DNA of 64,000 bases from NCBI GenBank assembly GCA_965655795.1, contig CBFHHY010000002.1:62001-126000 (forward strand), in the 5' to 3' direction. Numbering within the stretch: the first letter of the stretch is position 1; each line of letters starts with the position of its first letter. A program made the position numbers and the translations under genes. This stretch comes from TMED14 sp002167805 (lineage in GTDB: Bacteria; Bacteroidota; Bacteroidia; Flavobacteriales; Schleiferiaceae). Positions 1 through 8,501 of the stretch are shown here, piece by piece. The notes beneath the pieces are model-generated. The model had not been told where the DNA came from and searched no databases. It saw only the letters and a list, made by a program, of their open reading frames with translations.

Positions 1-1
1 T

Positions 2-274
2 GAATCTGAGCTTATTGAAATGAAGCGTTGTAAGCAAAAAGGACTTTGCTGTGGGGCAGGAGGTTCGCAAATGTTCAAAGAACCTGAAAAAGGTAAAAAA
101 GACATCAATCTAGAACGTTCAGAAGAGGCCTTATCCACTAAACCTCAAATAATAGCAACTAGTTGCCCTTTTTGTAATACCATGATTTCTGACGGTGTAA
201 AACATTTTAATAAAGACTCGGAAGTGAAAGTTCTTGATATCGCCGAAGCAATTTCTTTAGCAGATGACCTTTGA
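2..274 (+). CDS. (Fe-S)-binding CCG-domain protein, C-terminal fragment
   Basis: The gene is cut by the window edge; the frame is open from base 2. The visible 90 residues carry the end of a cysteine-rich CCG domain: a Cys, then CCGAGG, then CPFC about 40 residues later, followed by an acidic tail. This pattern belongs to the GlcF/LldE/heterodisulfide-reductase-like family of soluble iron-sulfur subunits of oxidoreductases. The substrate cannot be read from this fragment. The next gene starts 11 bp before this stop codon, so the two are probably translated together; in Bacteroidota this pair commonly stays together. Confidence 0.85.
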   Translation, partial: ESELIEMKRCKQKGLCCGAGGSQMFKEPEKGKKDINLERSEEALSTKPQIIATSCPFCNTMISDGVKHFNKDSEVKVLDIAEAISLADDL

Positions 275-728
275 ATCAAAAAATTGGAATTCTCTGCCTG
301 ACGAATCCAGGTTTTGGTGCTTCTCTGCAAGATATCCTTTTGATGATGGTAAGGATGATTTCCTAAAAAATGCATTAAATGAATTATGCTCGTCATGGAA
401 AGCTCATGGTCAACCAATAAAAGCAGGTTTTCGGGTTGTCGAAAAAAGAGTCATAGCCATTTGTGCTGATGAATCCTCAGCTATTGCTAGTGGATGTTCT
501 ATTGATAGCAGAATGAATCTACTAAAAAAAATTAATTTAGAATTAAAAGTAGATATTTTTGACCGTTTTCACATTCACGTCAGAGAGAACAGTTCTTCAA
601 AATGGTCAAGTATATCCTTGAAAACGGCTAAAACAATGAAATCTGGTGAATTTCTAAATACGGTTGCAAATATGAAAGGAGATTGGAATCCTATTTCAAA
701 AATTAAGGGGTCCTGGTTATGTCCCTAA
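264..728 (+). CDS. conserved Bacteroidota protein (often mis-labelled ABC transporter ATPase)
   Basis: 154 residues with no Walker A motif, so it is not an ATPase even though relatives in databases are often named 'ABC transporter ATPase'. Recognisable family signatures are AHGQPIKAGF near residue 50 and ASGCSIDSRMN near residue 75. The central Cys/Asp pair in SGCSID is well kept in the family as I recall it, but no function is established. It overlaps the end of the CCG-domain gene by 11 bp and so is probably co-expressed with it. No signal peptide or membrane segment is seen; probably cytoplasmic. Confidence 0.75.
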   Translation: MTFESKNWNSLPDESRFWCFSARYPFDDGKDDFLKNALNELCSSWKAHGQPIKAGFRVVEKRVIAICADESSAIASGCSIDSRMNLLKKINLELKVDIFDRFHIHVRENSSSKWSSISLKTAKTMKSGEFLNTVANMKGDWNPISKIKGSWLCP

Positions 729-736
729 AAGTCAGT

Positions 737-1189
737 TCAAATTTCATAATGCTTTTTTGCATAAATTTTTAATGCCCTTGCAGCCTGCTTTTCAATTTCA
801 TAAGTGAATAATTCCTCGCTTAGATTTTCAAGATCAACCCAAATAAAGTTTTCTGTATTTTTTTCTGGCGGTTCCAATGACAGTACTGTGGAAAAACGCA
901 TTGGCTCAAGAGGCTCAACATGGTAAAAGAAAGCTTGAACTTGATACCTTTTATCAATTGCTGACTCAACCGGGAAATCATTAAAATAAATATTCTCATT
1001 AACACGAATTGAAATTTTGAGCTCTTCCTTAAACTCTCTTATCAAAGCATCTTGGAGTCCTTCTCCCCACTCTACCCCACCGCCTGGAAATTTGATTAAT
1101 GGAATCCCCTTAAATCTCTCAGACGACACCAATACCTGCCTAGAATTATTTATTAAGAAACCATAAACTCTTGATGTTCTTAGTTTCAT
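737..1189 (-). CDS. Nudix hydrolase
   Basis: 150 residues with a Nudix box near residues 37-60: a glycine-rich start, Glu six residues on, then REFKEEL, matching Gx5Ex7REUxEExGU except that the final Gly is Lys. The Arg-Glu and Glu-Glu pairs that bind the metal are present. Nudix enzymes split nucleoside diphosphates linked to another moiety; the substrate here cannot be told. It is the last gene of a minus-strand run with the CXXCH lipoprotein (13 bp gap) and the DUF4920 lipoprotein. It converges with the plus-strand gene ending at 728. Confidence 0.88.
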   Translation of the reverse strand: MKLRTSRVYGFLINNSRQVLVSSERFKGIPLIKFPGGGVEWGEGLQDALIREFKEELKISIRVNENIYFNDFPVESAIDKRYQVQAFFYHVEPLEPMRFSTVLSLEPPEKNTENFIWVDLENLSEELFTYEIEKQAARALKIYAKKHYEI

Positions 1190-1202
1190 ATAATCAATTT
1201 AT

Positions 1203-1676
1203 TCAAAGTTTCAATTTCTTAATCCTGGATATAGGTCCAGGGCAATGCTCTGTGTGACATGATATACATGTTGCTAAAGCTGAATTAAACAGTAGAATTT
1301 GATCCGAAATTTCTCCATTAATTTCGATTATTTGCTTTAGCTCTTCTAATTGATCGATGTACGTTTGACTATATATTTCAAAAGATGGTTGAATCTCTTC
1401 GATATCTGTTGGCTTATCGGTTGCCATGGATGAATGGGCAGAAATTATATGATTTAAATCCTTTACGTCAATCGTCCCAGCCTTGAGCTTAAGTTTTATG
1501 GTTTCCATATCAAAAACCATTTGACGCATTGTGGTCGCCATCTCGCTCGGCTGATAAATAGATTCGCGCTCAAGCAAAACGCGAGATTCAGATCTCTGTT
1601 CAGAGCATGAGATTAAAAAAAATAAAAAGCTGAAATAAAGAAAATAAAATGATATCTTTTTCAAAATTCCAAACAC
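1203..1676 (-). CDS. lipoprotein with C-terminal CXXCH haem-binding motif
   Basis: 157 residues. A hydrophobic N-terminal segment ends in LISC, a lipobox, so the mature protein should begin at that Cys and be anchored as a lipoprotein. The body is predicted mostly helical. A single CISCH motif near residue 138 sits about 20 residues from the C-terminus, as in cytochrome c'/c-556-type helical bundles where the haem motif is C-terminal. That suggests a small membrane-anchored c-type cytochrome, but sequence alone cannot prove haem attachment. It begins 1 bp after the DUF4920 gene stops and is 13 bp ahead of the Nudix gene: one operon. Confidence 0.75.
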   Translation of the reverse strand: MFGILKKISFYFLYFSFLFFLISCSEQRSESRVLLERESIYQPSEMATTMRQMVFDMETIKLKLKAGTIDVKDLNHIISAHSSMATDKPTDIEEIQPSFEIYSQTYIDQLEELKQIIEINGEISDQILLFNSALATCISCHTEHCPGPISRIKKLKL

Positions 1677-1677
1677 T

Positions 1678-2196
1678 TTAATCTTCTAACTGAATAGATT
1701 CTTCGTTCATAATTTTCTTCTCTAAGGCAACACCTGTAGCCAGTATAGAATAAGAAACTTCAAAAGTGTTAATTGATGCAATGACGGAATCCGACTTTCC
1801 TGCATCCGAAGCCTGATGCCTTAACCAATCTACATCTAAAGTATCAATTTTCATCGCTCCCTCTACCATCGCAATTTCACCAGTAGCATCCATTGGCACA
1901 AAAAAACCATAATCCTTAAACCTAACAAGTGCGTTTTCCTCATTTCCTAGATCTAATTCCATCCAACAGCCTTTCTTTTGGCATATGGAGTTTATCGGTG
2001 CTGAAAATGTAGCATAAACAGAATCTTTTCCTGCTTTCATTTCGTTGATTATTTGATTTATTTCCACAGCTGACGAAACATCAAGTGTGTCTCCAAAATA
2101 ATAATATCCAAGAGTTGATTCTTCTGAAGCTTCTGGCGAGGAACAGGATGCAAAAAAAACGGTTAACGTGATAATTATGAGATTGTAATATTTCAT
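1678..2196 (-). CDS. DUF4920 lipoprotein
   Basis: I start it at the internal ATG at 2196, because this gives a normal lipoprotein signal (MKYYN, hydrophobic stretch, FASC lipobox); the frame stays open 23 codons further but that extension is not signal-like. The mature part matches the Bacteroidota DUF4920 family, including the QKKGCWMEL motif with its Cys near residue 74 and the FKDYGFF segment. The fold is thought to resemble a small beta-rich OB-like domain; the function is unknown. It is the first gene of an operon with a CXXCH lipoprotein, which hints at a periplasmic redox or metal role (inference). It is divergent from ilvE. Confidence 0.8.
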   Translation of the reverse strand: MKYYNLIIITLTVFFASCSSPEASEESTLGYYYFGDTLDVSSAVEINQIINEMKAGKDSVYATFSAPINSICQKKGCWMELDLGNEENALVRFKDYGFFVPMDATGEIAMVEGAMKIDTLDVDWLRHQASDAGKSDSVIASINTFEVSYSILATGVALEKKIMNEESIQLED

Positions 2197-2233
2197 GAGA
2201 TTTGTTTTATATAAAGGTACACTCTTTCCTTTG

Positions 2234-2241
2234 TACATTTG
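2234..2241 (+). promoter_or_regulatory. -7 box for ilvE
   Basis: TACATTTG matches the Bacteroidota -7 consensus TAnnTTTG and lies 40 bp ahead of the ilvE start. No TTG -33 element is seen at the usual 17-23 bp spacing. Confidence 0.45.
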
Positions 2242-2281
2242 CCAACCGACTGCAAAGTCATCCAACCCTTGTTTTGAAAAA

Positions 2282-3325
2282 ATGAAAATAACACTTACCC
2301 AAAAATCTAATCTTTCAAGAATAGACTTTAATAATTTAGGATTTGGCGCTGGACTGGCGGATCATGTTTTCATTTGTGAATATAAAAATGGTTCATGGGG
2401 AGAAGGACGAATTGAACCCTATTCTCAATTAAATCAGGGGCTTGGACTTCATGCCCTTCACTATGGTCAGGCTGTTTTTGAAGGTCAAAAAGCATATCGA
2501 CAAGAAAATGGAAATATTGCCATTTTCCGACCTGAAAAAAATCATAAAAGGTTAAATATTAGTGCTAAAAGAATGCTAATACCAGAAGTCCCCAAAGAGA
2601 TTTTCATGGAAGGTTTAATTGAATTAATACGAACAGATTCTGAATGGGTTCCAAGGGGTAAAAATGAAAGTTTATACCTAAGACCATTCTTGTTTAGCAG
2701 CTCAGAATTTGTAGCAGCAAGGCCCTCAGAAGAATATACATTTGCTATCGTCACGAGCCCTGTGGGAGAGCTATACTCCAAACCGGTAAAAGTTAAAATT
2801 GAGCAATCATTTACTCGAGCCACATCAGGTGGTGTTGGTTATGCCAAAGCTGCAGGAAATTATGGAGGGGCTTTTTTAGCCACACATAATGCAATGAAAG
2901 AAGGATTTAATCAAGTGATTTGGACGGATCATGTAGATCATGAATTTATAGAAGAAGCTGGCACCATGAATATAGCCTTCGTAATGGACAACAAATTAGT
3001 TACACCTGCGCTTTCAGATCGTATTCTCGCTGGAATTACCCGAGAGTCAATCATCACTTTAGCTAAAGATTGGGGAATTGATGTTGAAGAAAGACGAATA
3101 AAAGTCAAGGAAATACTCCAGGGAATAAATAACGGTAACTTGAAAGAGGCTTTTGGAATGGGTACTGCAGCAGTAGTGAGTCAAATCGAAAGTATAGGAT
3201 ATGAAAACAGAATTTATTCAATTGGTGCTCCGGAAAACGGAATCGCAGTGAAAATGAAAAGAGCCTTGTCATCCATTAGATATGGCATGTCAGAAGACAC
3301 CCATGGATGGATGCACAAAATCTGA
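2282..3325 (+). CDS. ilvE: branched-chain amino acid aminotransferase
   Basis: 347 residues from the ATG at 2282. An upstream in-frame ATG at 2195 would lie before the -7 box and overlap the divergent gene, so it is rejected. Fold-type IV PLP enzyme: the catalytic Lys is in the GYAKAAGNYGGAF segment, followed by EEAGTMNIAFV and the C-terminal FGMGTAAVVS loop that binds the PLP phosphate. The SWGEGRIEPYSQL and HALHYGQAVFEG segments are typical of the 350-residue BCAT class. It moves amino groups between Leu/Ile/Val and 2-oxoglutarate in the cytoplasm, for both synthesis and breakdown. Breakdown would feed isobutyryl- and propionyl-CoA toward the mutase at 40-43 kb. Confidence 0.95.
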   Translation: MKITLTQKSNLSRIDFNNLGFGAGLADHVFICEYKNGSWGEGRIEPYSQLNQGLGLHALHYGQAVFEGQKAYRQENGNIAIFRPEKNHKRLNISAKRMLIPEVPKEIFMEGLIELIRTDSEWVPRGKNESLYLRPFLFSSSEFVAARPSEEYTFAIVTSPVGELYSKPVKVKIEQSFTRATSGGVGYAKAAGNYGGAFLATHNAMKEGFNQVIWTDHVDHEFIEEAGTMNIAFVMDNKLVTPALSDRILAGITRESIITLAKDWGIDVEERRIKVKEILQGINNGNLKEAFGMGTAAVVSQIESIGYENRIYSIGAPENGIAVKMKRALSSIRYGMSEDTHGWMHKI

Positions 3326-3348
3326 AAAGAAAAATAGGTTTAGCATAT

Positions 3349-3918
3349 TTATTTTATACTCAACGTTATTTTTTCGTTAACTCTTTGACAAAGAGCAAGA
3401 GGATCCTGAGTTCTCCAAAAGGTCAGATTGAAATTAGGCCCGAACCAAATATATTTGGCTAAATGGCAATTTTTGAATTCTTGAACAATTTGATCTCTCA
3501 CATTCATAAAAACAACCCACCCGTCATTTATTTCTTCATTCCACTCCTGATAATAATAATCTTCATAACCATGAAAATTGAGCAGATTATCCCCTATCAT
3601 TAAAAATTTATCAATCCTTTGAGCAATGAGAGCATCTATTATTCTTCTCTTAAATTCCATTATATCATTATTCAAAGCATCATTCCATTCGCCCAAAAGC
3701 TCAATGATCGCGTAACCCTGCGAATAATCGATAAAAAGTAATTTCGCAAACAGAGTTTCGCATCCTATGTAATCCCAATCCGGATGAATGATGAAATCAT
3801 ACATCCGATGATAATATCCATTCTCAGGAGCCCCTTGATTATTAAAAAATGGACTATCCATATCATTTTTTAAATCATAATGATTTTTCCAACCATTGAA
3901 GGGTACCAATTCATGCAT
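3349..3918 (-). CDS. conserved hypothetical protein
   Basis: 189 residues, not assigned to a function. It has no signal peptide and no membrane segment, and is rich in aromatic residues (many Tyr, Trp, Phe). Notable segments are HPDWDYIGCETLFAKLLFIDY near residue 45 (mixed acidic/aromatic) and FLMIGDNLLNFHGYEDYYY near residue 105. It resembles uncharacterised proteins that I associate with flavobacteria. It stands alone on the minus strand, converging with ilvE (23 bp apart) and divergent from the TIGR01777 gene. Coding is supported by the long open frame and by the normal gene spacing. Confidence 0.65.
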   Translation of the reverse strand: MHELVPFNGWKNHYDLKNDMDSPFFNNQGAPENGYYHRMYDFIIHPDWDYIGCETLFAKLLFIDYSQGYAIIELLGEWNDALNNDIMEFKRRIIDALIAQRIDKFLMIGDNLLNFHGYEDYYYQEWNEEINDGWVVFMNVRDQIVQEFKNCHLAKYIWFGPNFNLTFWRTQDPLALCQRVNEKITLSIK

Positions 3919-3956
3919 ATCTTAAACTAAGAAACAAAAATGCGGTTGATTATATA

Positions 3957-4865
3957 ATGAAACAAAACTTTTTAATAACTGGGGGTTCAGGTATGATTGG
4001 CTCTGAAATAATTAATCAACTCCAACAAAAAGGTTATAAGGTAAAAAACTTAAGTACACGGAAGCTCTCTGATCCAAATACATTCCAATGGAATCCTAGC
4101 AAACATGAGTATGATATTCAAGCATTTGAAAATGTAGATTATATTATTCATTTAGCTGGGTCATCCATATCCAAACGATGGACAAAAAAGAATAAAAAGA
4201 ATATTTTAAATAGCAGAATTCAAAGTACAGTTACCTTATTTAAAGCGATTGAATCTCTACCAAAAGATAAACGCCCAAGGCATTTAATTTCAGCCTCTGC
4301 GATAGGTATTTACCCCAGTCATCCCTCTAAAATTTATACAGAAACTGATCAAGCCGATAATGACTTTTTAGCAGATGTAGTATTAAAATGGGAAAAAGAG
4401 ATTTTTAAAATTTCAAGCCTTGACATAAGAGTATGCTGCCTAAGAATTGGATTAGTTCTTGGGAAAAATGGTGGAATCCTATCTACACTTCTTCCTTTTT
4501 TTAAATTTGGATTAGGAAGTCCTTTAGGAACTGGCAAACAATGGATGCCGTGGATTCATGTTTCAGATTTATCTCGTCAATTTCTATACTTGAGTGAAAA
4601 TGATATGCATCAGGGCATTTTTTTAGGCGTTGGAAAAGAGAGTATTTCAAATACTGATTTTGGGAAAATATTAGCAAAATCGCTAAGACGACCATATTTT
4701 ATACCTCCAATTCCGGCTTTTTTCCTCTATATGTTACTAGGTTCTAAAGCTAAACTTGCTTTGATGAGTACAAGGTGCTCATCAGATTTTTGGAAAAATC
4801 AAAATTTTAGATACGATTATCCTAATTTAGAGGATGCTTTGAATGATTTAATTACAATAAAATAA
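3957..4865 (+). CDS. TIGR01777 family SDR-type epimerase
   Basis: 302 residues. The N-terminus has the NAD(P)-binding ITGGSGMIGSEI motif of extended short-chain dehydrogenases, followed by HLAGSSISKRWT and SASAIGIYP, then GSPLGTGKQWMPWIHVSDL near residue 190. These are hallmarks of the TIGR01777 (SDR39U1-like) family, which has no firmly known substrate. The classical YxxxK catalytic pair is not in its usual form: the region after SASAIGIYP has no clear Tyr-x3-Lys, as in many members of this family. It is cytoplasmic. The membrane protein gene follows after 7 bp. Confidence 0.88.
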   Translation: MKQNFLITGGSGMIGSEIINQLQQKGYKVKNLSTRKLSDPNTFQWNPSKHEYDIQAFENVDYIIHLAGSSISKRWTKKNKKNILNSRIQSTVTLFKAIESLPKDKRPRHLISASAIGIYPSHPSKIYTETDQADNDFLADVVLKWEKEIFKISSLDIRVCCLRIGLVLGKNGGILSTLLPFFKFGLGSPLGTGKQWMPWIHVSDLSRQFLYLSENDMHQGIFLGVGKESISNTDFGKILAKSLRRPYFIPPIPAFFLYMLLGSKAKLALMSTRCSSDFWKNQNFRYDYPNLEDALNDLITIK

Positions 4866-4872
4866 AAATTTA

Positions 4873-5418
4873 ATGGTATCATATTCTGATGAGTTTAAAA
4901 TCAATCAAAATATTCTTTGGATTGTTTTTTTTGAATTAGGAATAATATTATATATTTTTTTTGGCAGTTGGAAGAAAGCCCAACAGCTATCATTTAACAT
5001 TACAAAGATTGATACCTCAAGTATTGTTTTCGAACAGGTATTTATATTAATACTAGTCAATTTGTTTGGAGTTTGGCTGCTCCTATCAAAATGTAAGGTC
5101 CGAGTTGATCACGTTGGATTTTCAGTTCGATATCGTCCGATCATTATGAGATGGAAAACACGTAGATGGGAGGATATATCAGCTATTGAATTTAAAAAAA
5201 TGAGTCCTTTTGGTGACTTTGGAGGTTGGGGACTTAGAATCGGCCTTAACAAAATTCATGGCTACGCCTTTAACAAAGGAGTTTACGCCATTTTCCATCT
5301 AAAGAAGGGTCGAAAAGTTGCATTTCAAATTAGAAGACTTAAGGAATTTTCATCTTTATTAAAAACAAATTTGTCAGGAATTGAATTAATCAACTTTAAT
5401 CTATTGGATACTAATTAA
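4873..5418 (+). CDS. membrane protein with PH-like domain
   Basis: 181 residues. Two hydrophobic helices, near residues 13-32 and 54-69, are followed by a soluble basic domain with the segments VRYRPIIMRWKTRRW and GDFGGWGLRIG, which resemble bacterial PH-like domains tied to the membrane. The function is not known. It follows the TIGR01777 gene after 7 bp and ends 2 bp from the converging ABC exporter gene. No catalytic residues can be identified. Confidence 0.6.
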   Translation: MVSYSDEFKINQNILWIVFFELGIILYIFFGSWKKAQQLSFNITKIDTSSIVFEQVFILILVNLFGVWLLLSKCKVRVDHVGFSVRYRPIIMRWKTRRWEDISAIEFKKMSPFGDFGGWGLRIGLNKIHGYAFNKGVYAIFHLKKGRKVAFQIRRLKEFSSLLKTNLSGIELINFNLLDTN

Positions 5419-5420
5419 TC

Positions 5421-7214
5421 TCAAATAGAATCTTGAGAATCAAAAAATTGTTTATTGAATAAATTTTGATAATAACCTGATCTTTTTAATAATGATTTAT
5501 GTGTACCCTCTTCAACTATTTTTCCTTTATCTAAAACAATGATATGATCTGCATTTACTACAGTAGCAAGGCGATGAGCCACAACTATTGAAGTACGTCC
5601 TTTTGTCAAAGTTTGGGTGGCTCTCTGTATCCATTTTTCAGCTTGTGAATCAATACTTGATGTTGCCTCGTCAAGAACTAGCAACGAAGGGTTATTCAAA
5701 TATGCACGTAAGAAGGCAAGGAGCTGGCGTTGTCCTGTGCTTAACATCCCACCTCTTTCTTTGACATCATAATCAAGACCGCCTGGTAAAGATGAGATAA
5801 AATCTTTAATACCCATATCCTCAGCAGCTTTCCAAATATCGTCGTCCTTGACATCTCGGTAAACAGTTACATTATTTCTTACCGAATCAGAAAATAAAAA
5901 AACATCTTGCTGAACCAACGAGACATTTTTCCTCAATGAATTCAGAGACCACTTCTTTAAATCCATTCCATCAAGCAAAATACTACCCTTTTGATACTGG
6001 TAATAGCCCAAGAGTAAATGCACGAGAGTACTTTTTCCACTCCCTGTAGCTCCGACTAATGCACATGTTTGACCTGAGGATATTTTTACATTAATACCCT
6101 TAAGAATCCATTCTTTTTTCGAATAGGCAAATGAAAGGTTTTCAATCTTGACATCTCCAGAGACTCGATTCTGATAATATTTTCCGGAAATTTCTTTTTC
6201 ATCAGTATCATTTACCAATTTCAATACTCTCTCGCTCGCGACCATTCCCATTTGTAAAGTATTGAATCTATCTGCCAGTTGTCTCAAAGGGCGGTATAGT
6301 AAGTTAATAAATACAATTAGTGCAGTTAAATCCCCTACACTTACATCACCACCCATCGAGGCCTTGAGTCCTCCAAACCAGATAGCCAAGGCGATACTAA
6401 CAGAAGAAAGCATATCGATAATAGGCAAAAAAAGTGAAAAATACCAAATACCTCGAATGTTTGCATCTCGGTGTTTAGCGTTGATTTGTTTAAACCTTTT
6501 TGACTCAGTATTCTCTCTAGTGAATAATTGAACTACTGACATTCCCGAAATTCGTTCTTGAACAAAAGAATTAAGTGCTGCCACCTGATTTCTAACATCT
6601 GTAAAAACAAGTTTAATATTCTGTTGAAACCACCTTGTTGCGATAAATAAAAGAGGAATTACACTAAGAGAAATCGCTACCAGAGAACTATCAAATATTA
6701 TAAACATGGTAGTGATCATCACAACTATTTTAAAAAGATCTCCGAAAATGACCAGGATTCCATTGGAAAAAATCTCTGCCATAGTTTCAACATCACTGAC
6801 TGTTCGCGTAACTAAAGTCCCTATAGGCGTCTTATCAAAAAATGGGATCCGAAAATCTAATAAATGATCAAAAAGTTTGATTCGAATGTCTTTAATGACT
6901 CTTGCACCCAAGTCATTTGTGAAGTAAATAAAAACAAATTGACCAATTGCCTCAAGTAACAGAGCGGAAAATAATATGGCCATCGCATACCATAGGGATA
7001 CAAGGTCTCCGTCTTCCACTATCGCATAGTCTACTCCATTTCTTATTAAAATTGGCCTAGCCGTAGCGAGTAATCCTAGAACAACGGAAAGAAAGAGTGA
7101 TATAATTGTTTGCCATTTATAGGGTCTTGCATAAAGAATAACTTTCGATAAAACTGTCCAATCAAATGCCTTACCTGATACGGACTTCTTAGTATTTTGC
7201 TGTTTCTCGCCCAT
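5421..7214 (-). CDS. ABC exporter, fused membrane and ATPase domains (MsbA/MdlB-like)
   Basis: I prefer the ATG at 7214 (MGEKQQ) to one at 7241 because both overlap truA and the shorter gives a normal hydrophilic start; about 597 residues. The N-terminal half is a six-helix ABC transporter type-1 domain with the usual FDKTPIGTLVTR coupling region. The ATPase half has Walker A GATGSGKSTL, Q-loop VQQDVFLFSD, signature LSTGQRQLLAF and Walker B SLLVLDEATSSID, then the switch His in VAHRL. One half-transporter polypeptide would work as a homodimer, exporting lipid or drugs across the inner membrane; the substrate cannot be told. Its start overlaps the end of truA by 26 bp, suggesting coupling. Confidence 0.92.
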   Translation of the reverse strand: MGEKQQNTKKSVSGKAFDWTVLSKVILYARPYKWQTIISLFLSVVLGLLATARPILIRNGVDYAIVEDGDLVSLWYAMAILFSALLLEAIGQFVFIYFTNDLGARVIKDIRIKLFDHLLDFRIPFFDKTPIGTLVTRTVSDVETMAEIFSNGILVIFGDLFKIVVMITTMFIIFDSSLVAISLSVIPLLFIATRWFQQNIKLVFTDVRNQVAALNSFVQERISGMSVVQLFTRENTESKRFKQINAKHRDANIRGIWYFSLFLPIIDMLSSVSIALAIWFGGLKASMGGDVSVGDLTALIVFINLLYRPLRQLADRFNTLQMGMVASERVLKLVNDTDEKEISGKYYQNRVSGDVKIENLSFAYSKKEWILKGINVKISSGQTCALVGATGSGKSTLVHLLLGYYQYQKGSILLDGMDLKKWSLNSLRKNVSLVQQDVFLFSDSVRNNVTVYRDVKDDDIWKAAEDMGIKDFISSLPGGLDYDVKERGGMLSTGQRQLLAFLRAYLNNPSLLVLDEATSSIDSQAEKWIQRATQTLTKGRTSIVVAHRLATVVNADHIIVLDKGKIVEEGTHKSLLKRSGYYQNLFNKQFFDSQDSI

Positions 7215-7971
7215 CAAATGGTGATTTAGAATAATTAACACCCATAAAAACTAATCCGTGAGCGGGAGCGGAATTTCCAGAATCAGATCTTTCTCCACCT
7301 TTTAGAAGAGATTGCCAATCATTAAAATCTCTCTTACCATTTGCTGTCTCTAACATAGTTCCAACCAAGGATCTGACCATATTACGCAAAAATCTATTCG
7401 CTCGAATCTGAAAAATGATTGAATTATCTTTTCTAATCCATAAAGAATGATAAATTTCACAAATGGAATTGGTATTGTCACTTCCTTTTTTTTCAAAAGC
7501 AGAAAAATTTTTTGCATTTTTTACTAGTTCCGAGCAACTTTTCAAAATTTCAAAATCTAATTCTCTAGTGTAATTACAAACTAAATCATTTCCAAATGCA
7601 TGCTTTTTTTCTCTCAATGTGTAAGAGTAAGATCGTGATAAGGCGCTAAATCGGGCATGGAAGTCTATATCAGCTTTATTTATTTCGTAAACAGATATTC
7701 TGTCCGGCAAAAAGCGATTTAGTTTAAATGATAACTCTTGGCAGTCAAATTCATTTAGTACATCAAAATGAGCAACATAATTTTTTCCATGAACTCCGGC
7801 ATCCGTTCTGCCAGCGCCAATAATATTTGTGTCCTCTTTGGTCAATGATCTTAGGGCATTAGTCAACTCACCTTGCACTGTTCTTTGACGCGTTTGTATT
7901 TGCCAACCACTAAAGGGGGCCCCATGAAAAGCAAGTCGCATGGCGTAACGATGTATTTCCGATTTTTGCAT
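7189..7971 (-). CDS. truA: tRNA pseudouridine(38-40) synthase TruA
   Basis: 260 residues, normal length for the family. The catalytic Asp lies in GAGRTDAGVHG near residue 57, the motif that defines TruA. The C-terminal FLRNMVRSLVGTM segment is also typical. It isomerises uridines 38-40 in the anticodon arm of many tRNAs. Its start codon lies only 2 bp from the start codon of the divergent phosphoesterase gene, so its promoter must lie in that gene: a perfect TACCTTTG box is read on the minus strand at 7989-7982. The 3' end overlaps the ABC exporter gene. Confidence 0.95.
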   Translation of the reverse strand: MQKSEIHRYAMRLAFHGAPFSGWQIQTRQRTVQGELTNALRSLTKEDTNIIGAGRTDAGVHGKNYVAHFDVLNEFDCQELSFKLNRFLPDRISVYEINKADIDFHARFSALSRSYSYTLREKKHAFGNDLVCNYTRELDFEILKSCSELVKNAKNFSAFEKKGSDNTNSICEIYHSLWIRKDNSIIFQIRANRFLRNMVRSLVGTMLETANGKRDFNDWQSLLKGGERSDSGNSAPAHGLVFMGVNYSKSPFDGRETAKY

Positions 7972-7973
7972 CT

Positions 7974-8501
7974 ATGAACGACAAAGGTACATCGATAAAT
8001 ATTCTATTGCTCTCCGATACTCATGGACATATTGATAAAAATATTTTAGCTCATGCAGCAGAAGTTGACGAAATATGGCATGCAGGGGACATAGGAAATA
8101 TGGAGGTAATTGACTCTCTAAAAAAAATTAAACCGGTCATAATGGTTTCCGGTAATATTGATGATGATAAAATCAAAAGAGAAGTTCCAAAAGAACAATA
8201 TTTTAAGAAAAAAGGAATTCATTTTTTTATGATTCATATCGGGGGCTATGCAGGTCATTTATCTAAGAAAATTCGTGACAAAATCAATTCTCGCCCCACA
8301 GATGTTTTAATTTGCGGTCACTCTCATTTGTTGCGAGTAGGTTATGACTCGGAAAAACTACTTTGCATGAATCCTGGAGCAGCTGGGAACCACGGCTTTC
8401 ATAAAATCAGAACCATGCTCAATTTTAAAATTCAGAGTGGAAAAATTAAAGATTTAAGAGTTATTGAATTAGGTAAAAGAGGAAAACTGCAAACTACCTA
8501 A
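7974..8501 (+). CDS. YfcE/MJ0936-type metallophosphoesterase
   Basis: 175 residues. Calcineurin-like metal ligands are visible in order: LLLSDTHGH (Asp, His), HAGDIGN (Asp), VSGNID (Asn), and ICGHSH near residue 117 (two His). These bind a di-metal centre in a small cytoplasmic phosphodiesterase of the YfcE/YsnB group; the physiological substrate is unknown. The only ATG is at 7974, two bases from the start of the divergent truA. A weak box-like GATTTTTG sits at 7961-7968. The 3' end overlaps the converging DUF4293 gene by 8 bp. Confidence 0.9.
   Translation: MNDKGTSINILLLSDTHGHIDKNILAHAAEVDEIWHAGDIGNMEVIDSLKKIKPVIMVSGNIDDDKIKREVPKEQYFKKKGIHFFMIHIGGYAGHLSKKIRDKINSRPTDVLICGHSHLLRVGYDSEKLLCMNPGAAGNHGFHKIRTMLNFKIQSGKIKDLRVIELGKRGKLQTT
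7982..7989 (-). promoter_or_regulatory. truA: -7 box for truA
   Basis: Minus-strand TACCTTTG (reverse complement of CAAAGGTA) ends 10 bp before the truA start codon, inside the coding sequence of the divergent phosphoesterase. No -33 element is clear. The transcript would have a leader of only a few bases. Confidence 0.5.

Noticed and set aside
2195..2281. ilvE starting at the first in-frame ATG (2195).
   Set aside because: It would overlap the start of the divergent lipoprotein gene and precede the -7 box; the ATG at 2282 gives the normal family N-terminus.
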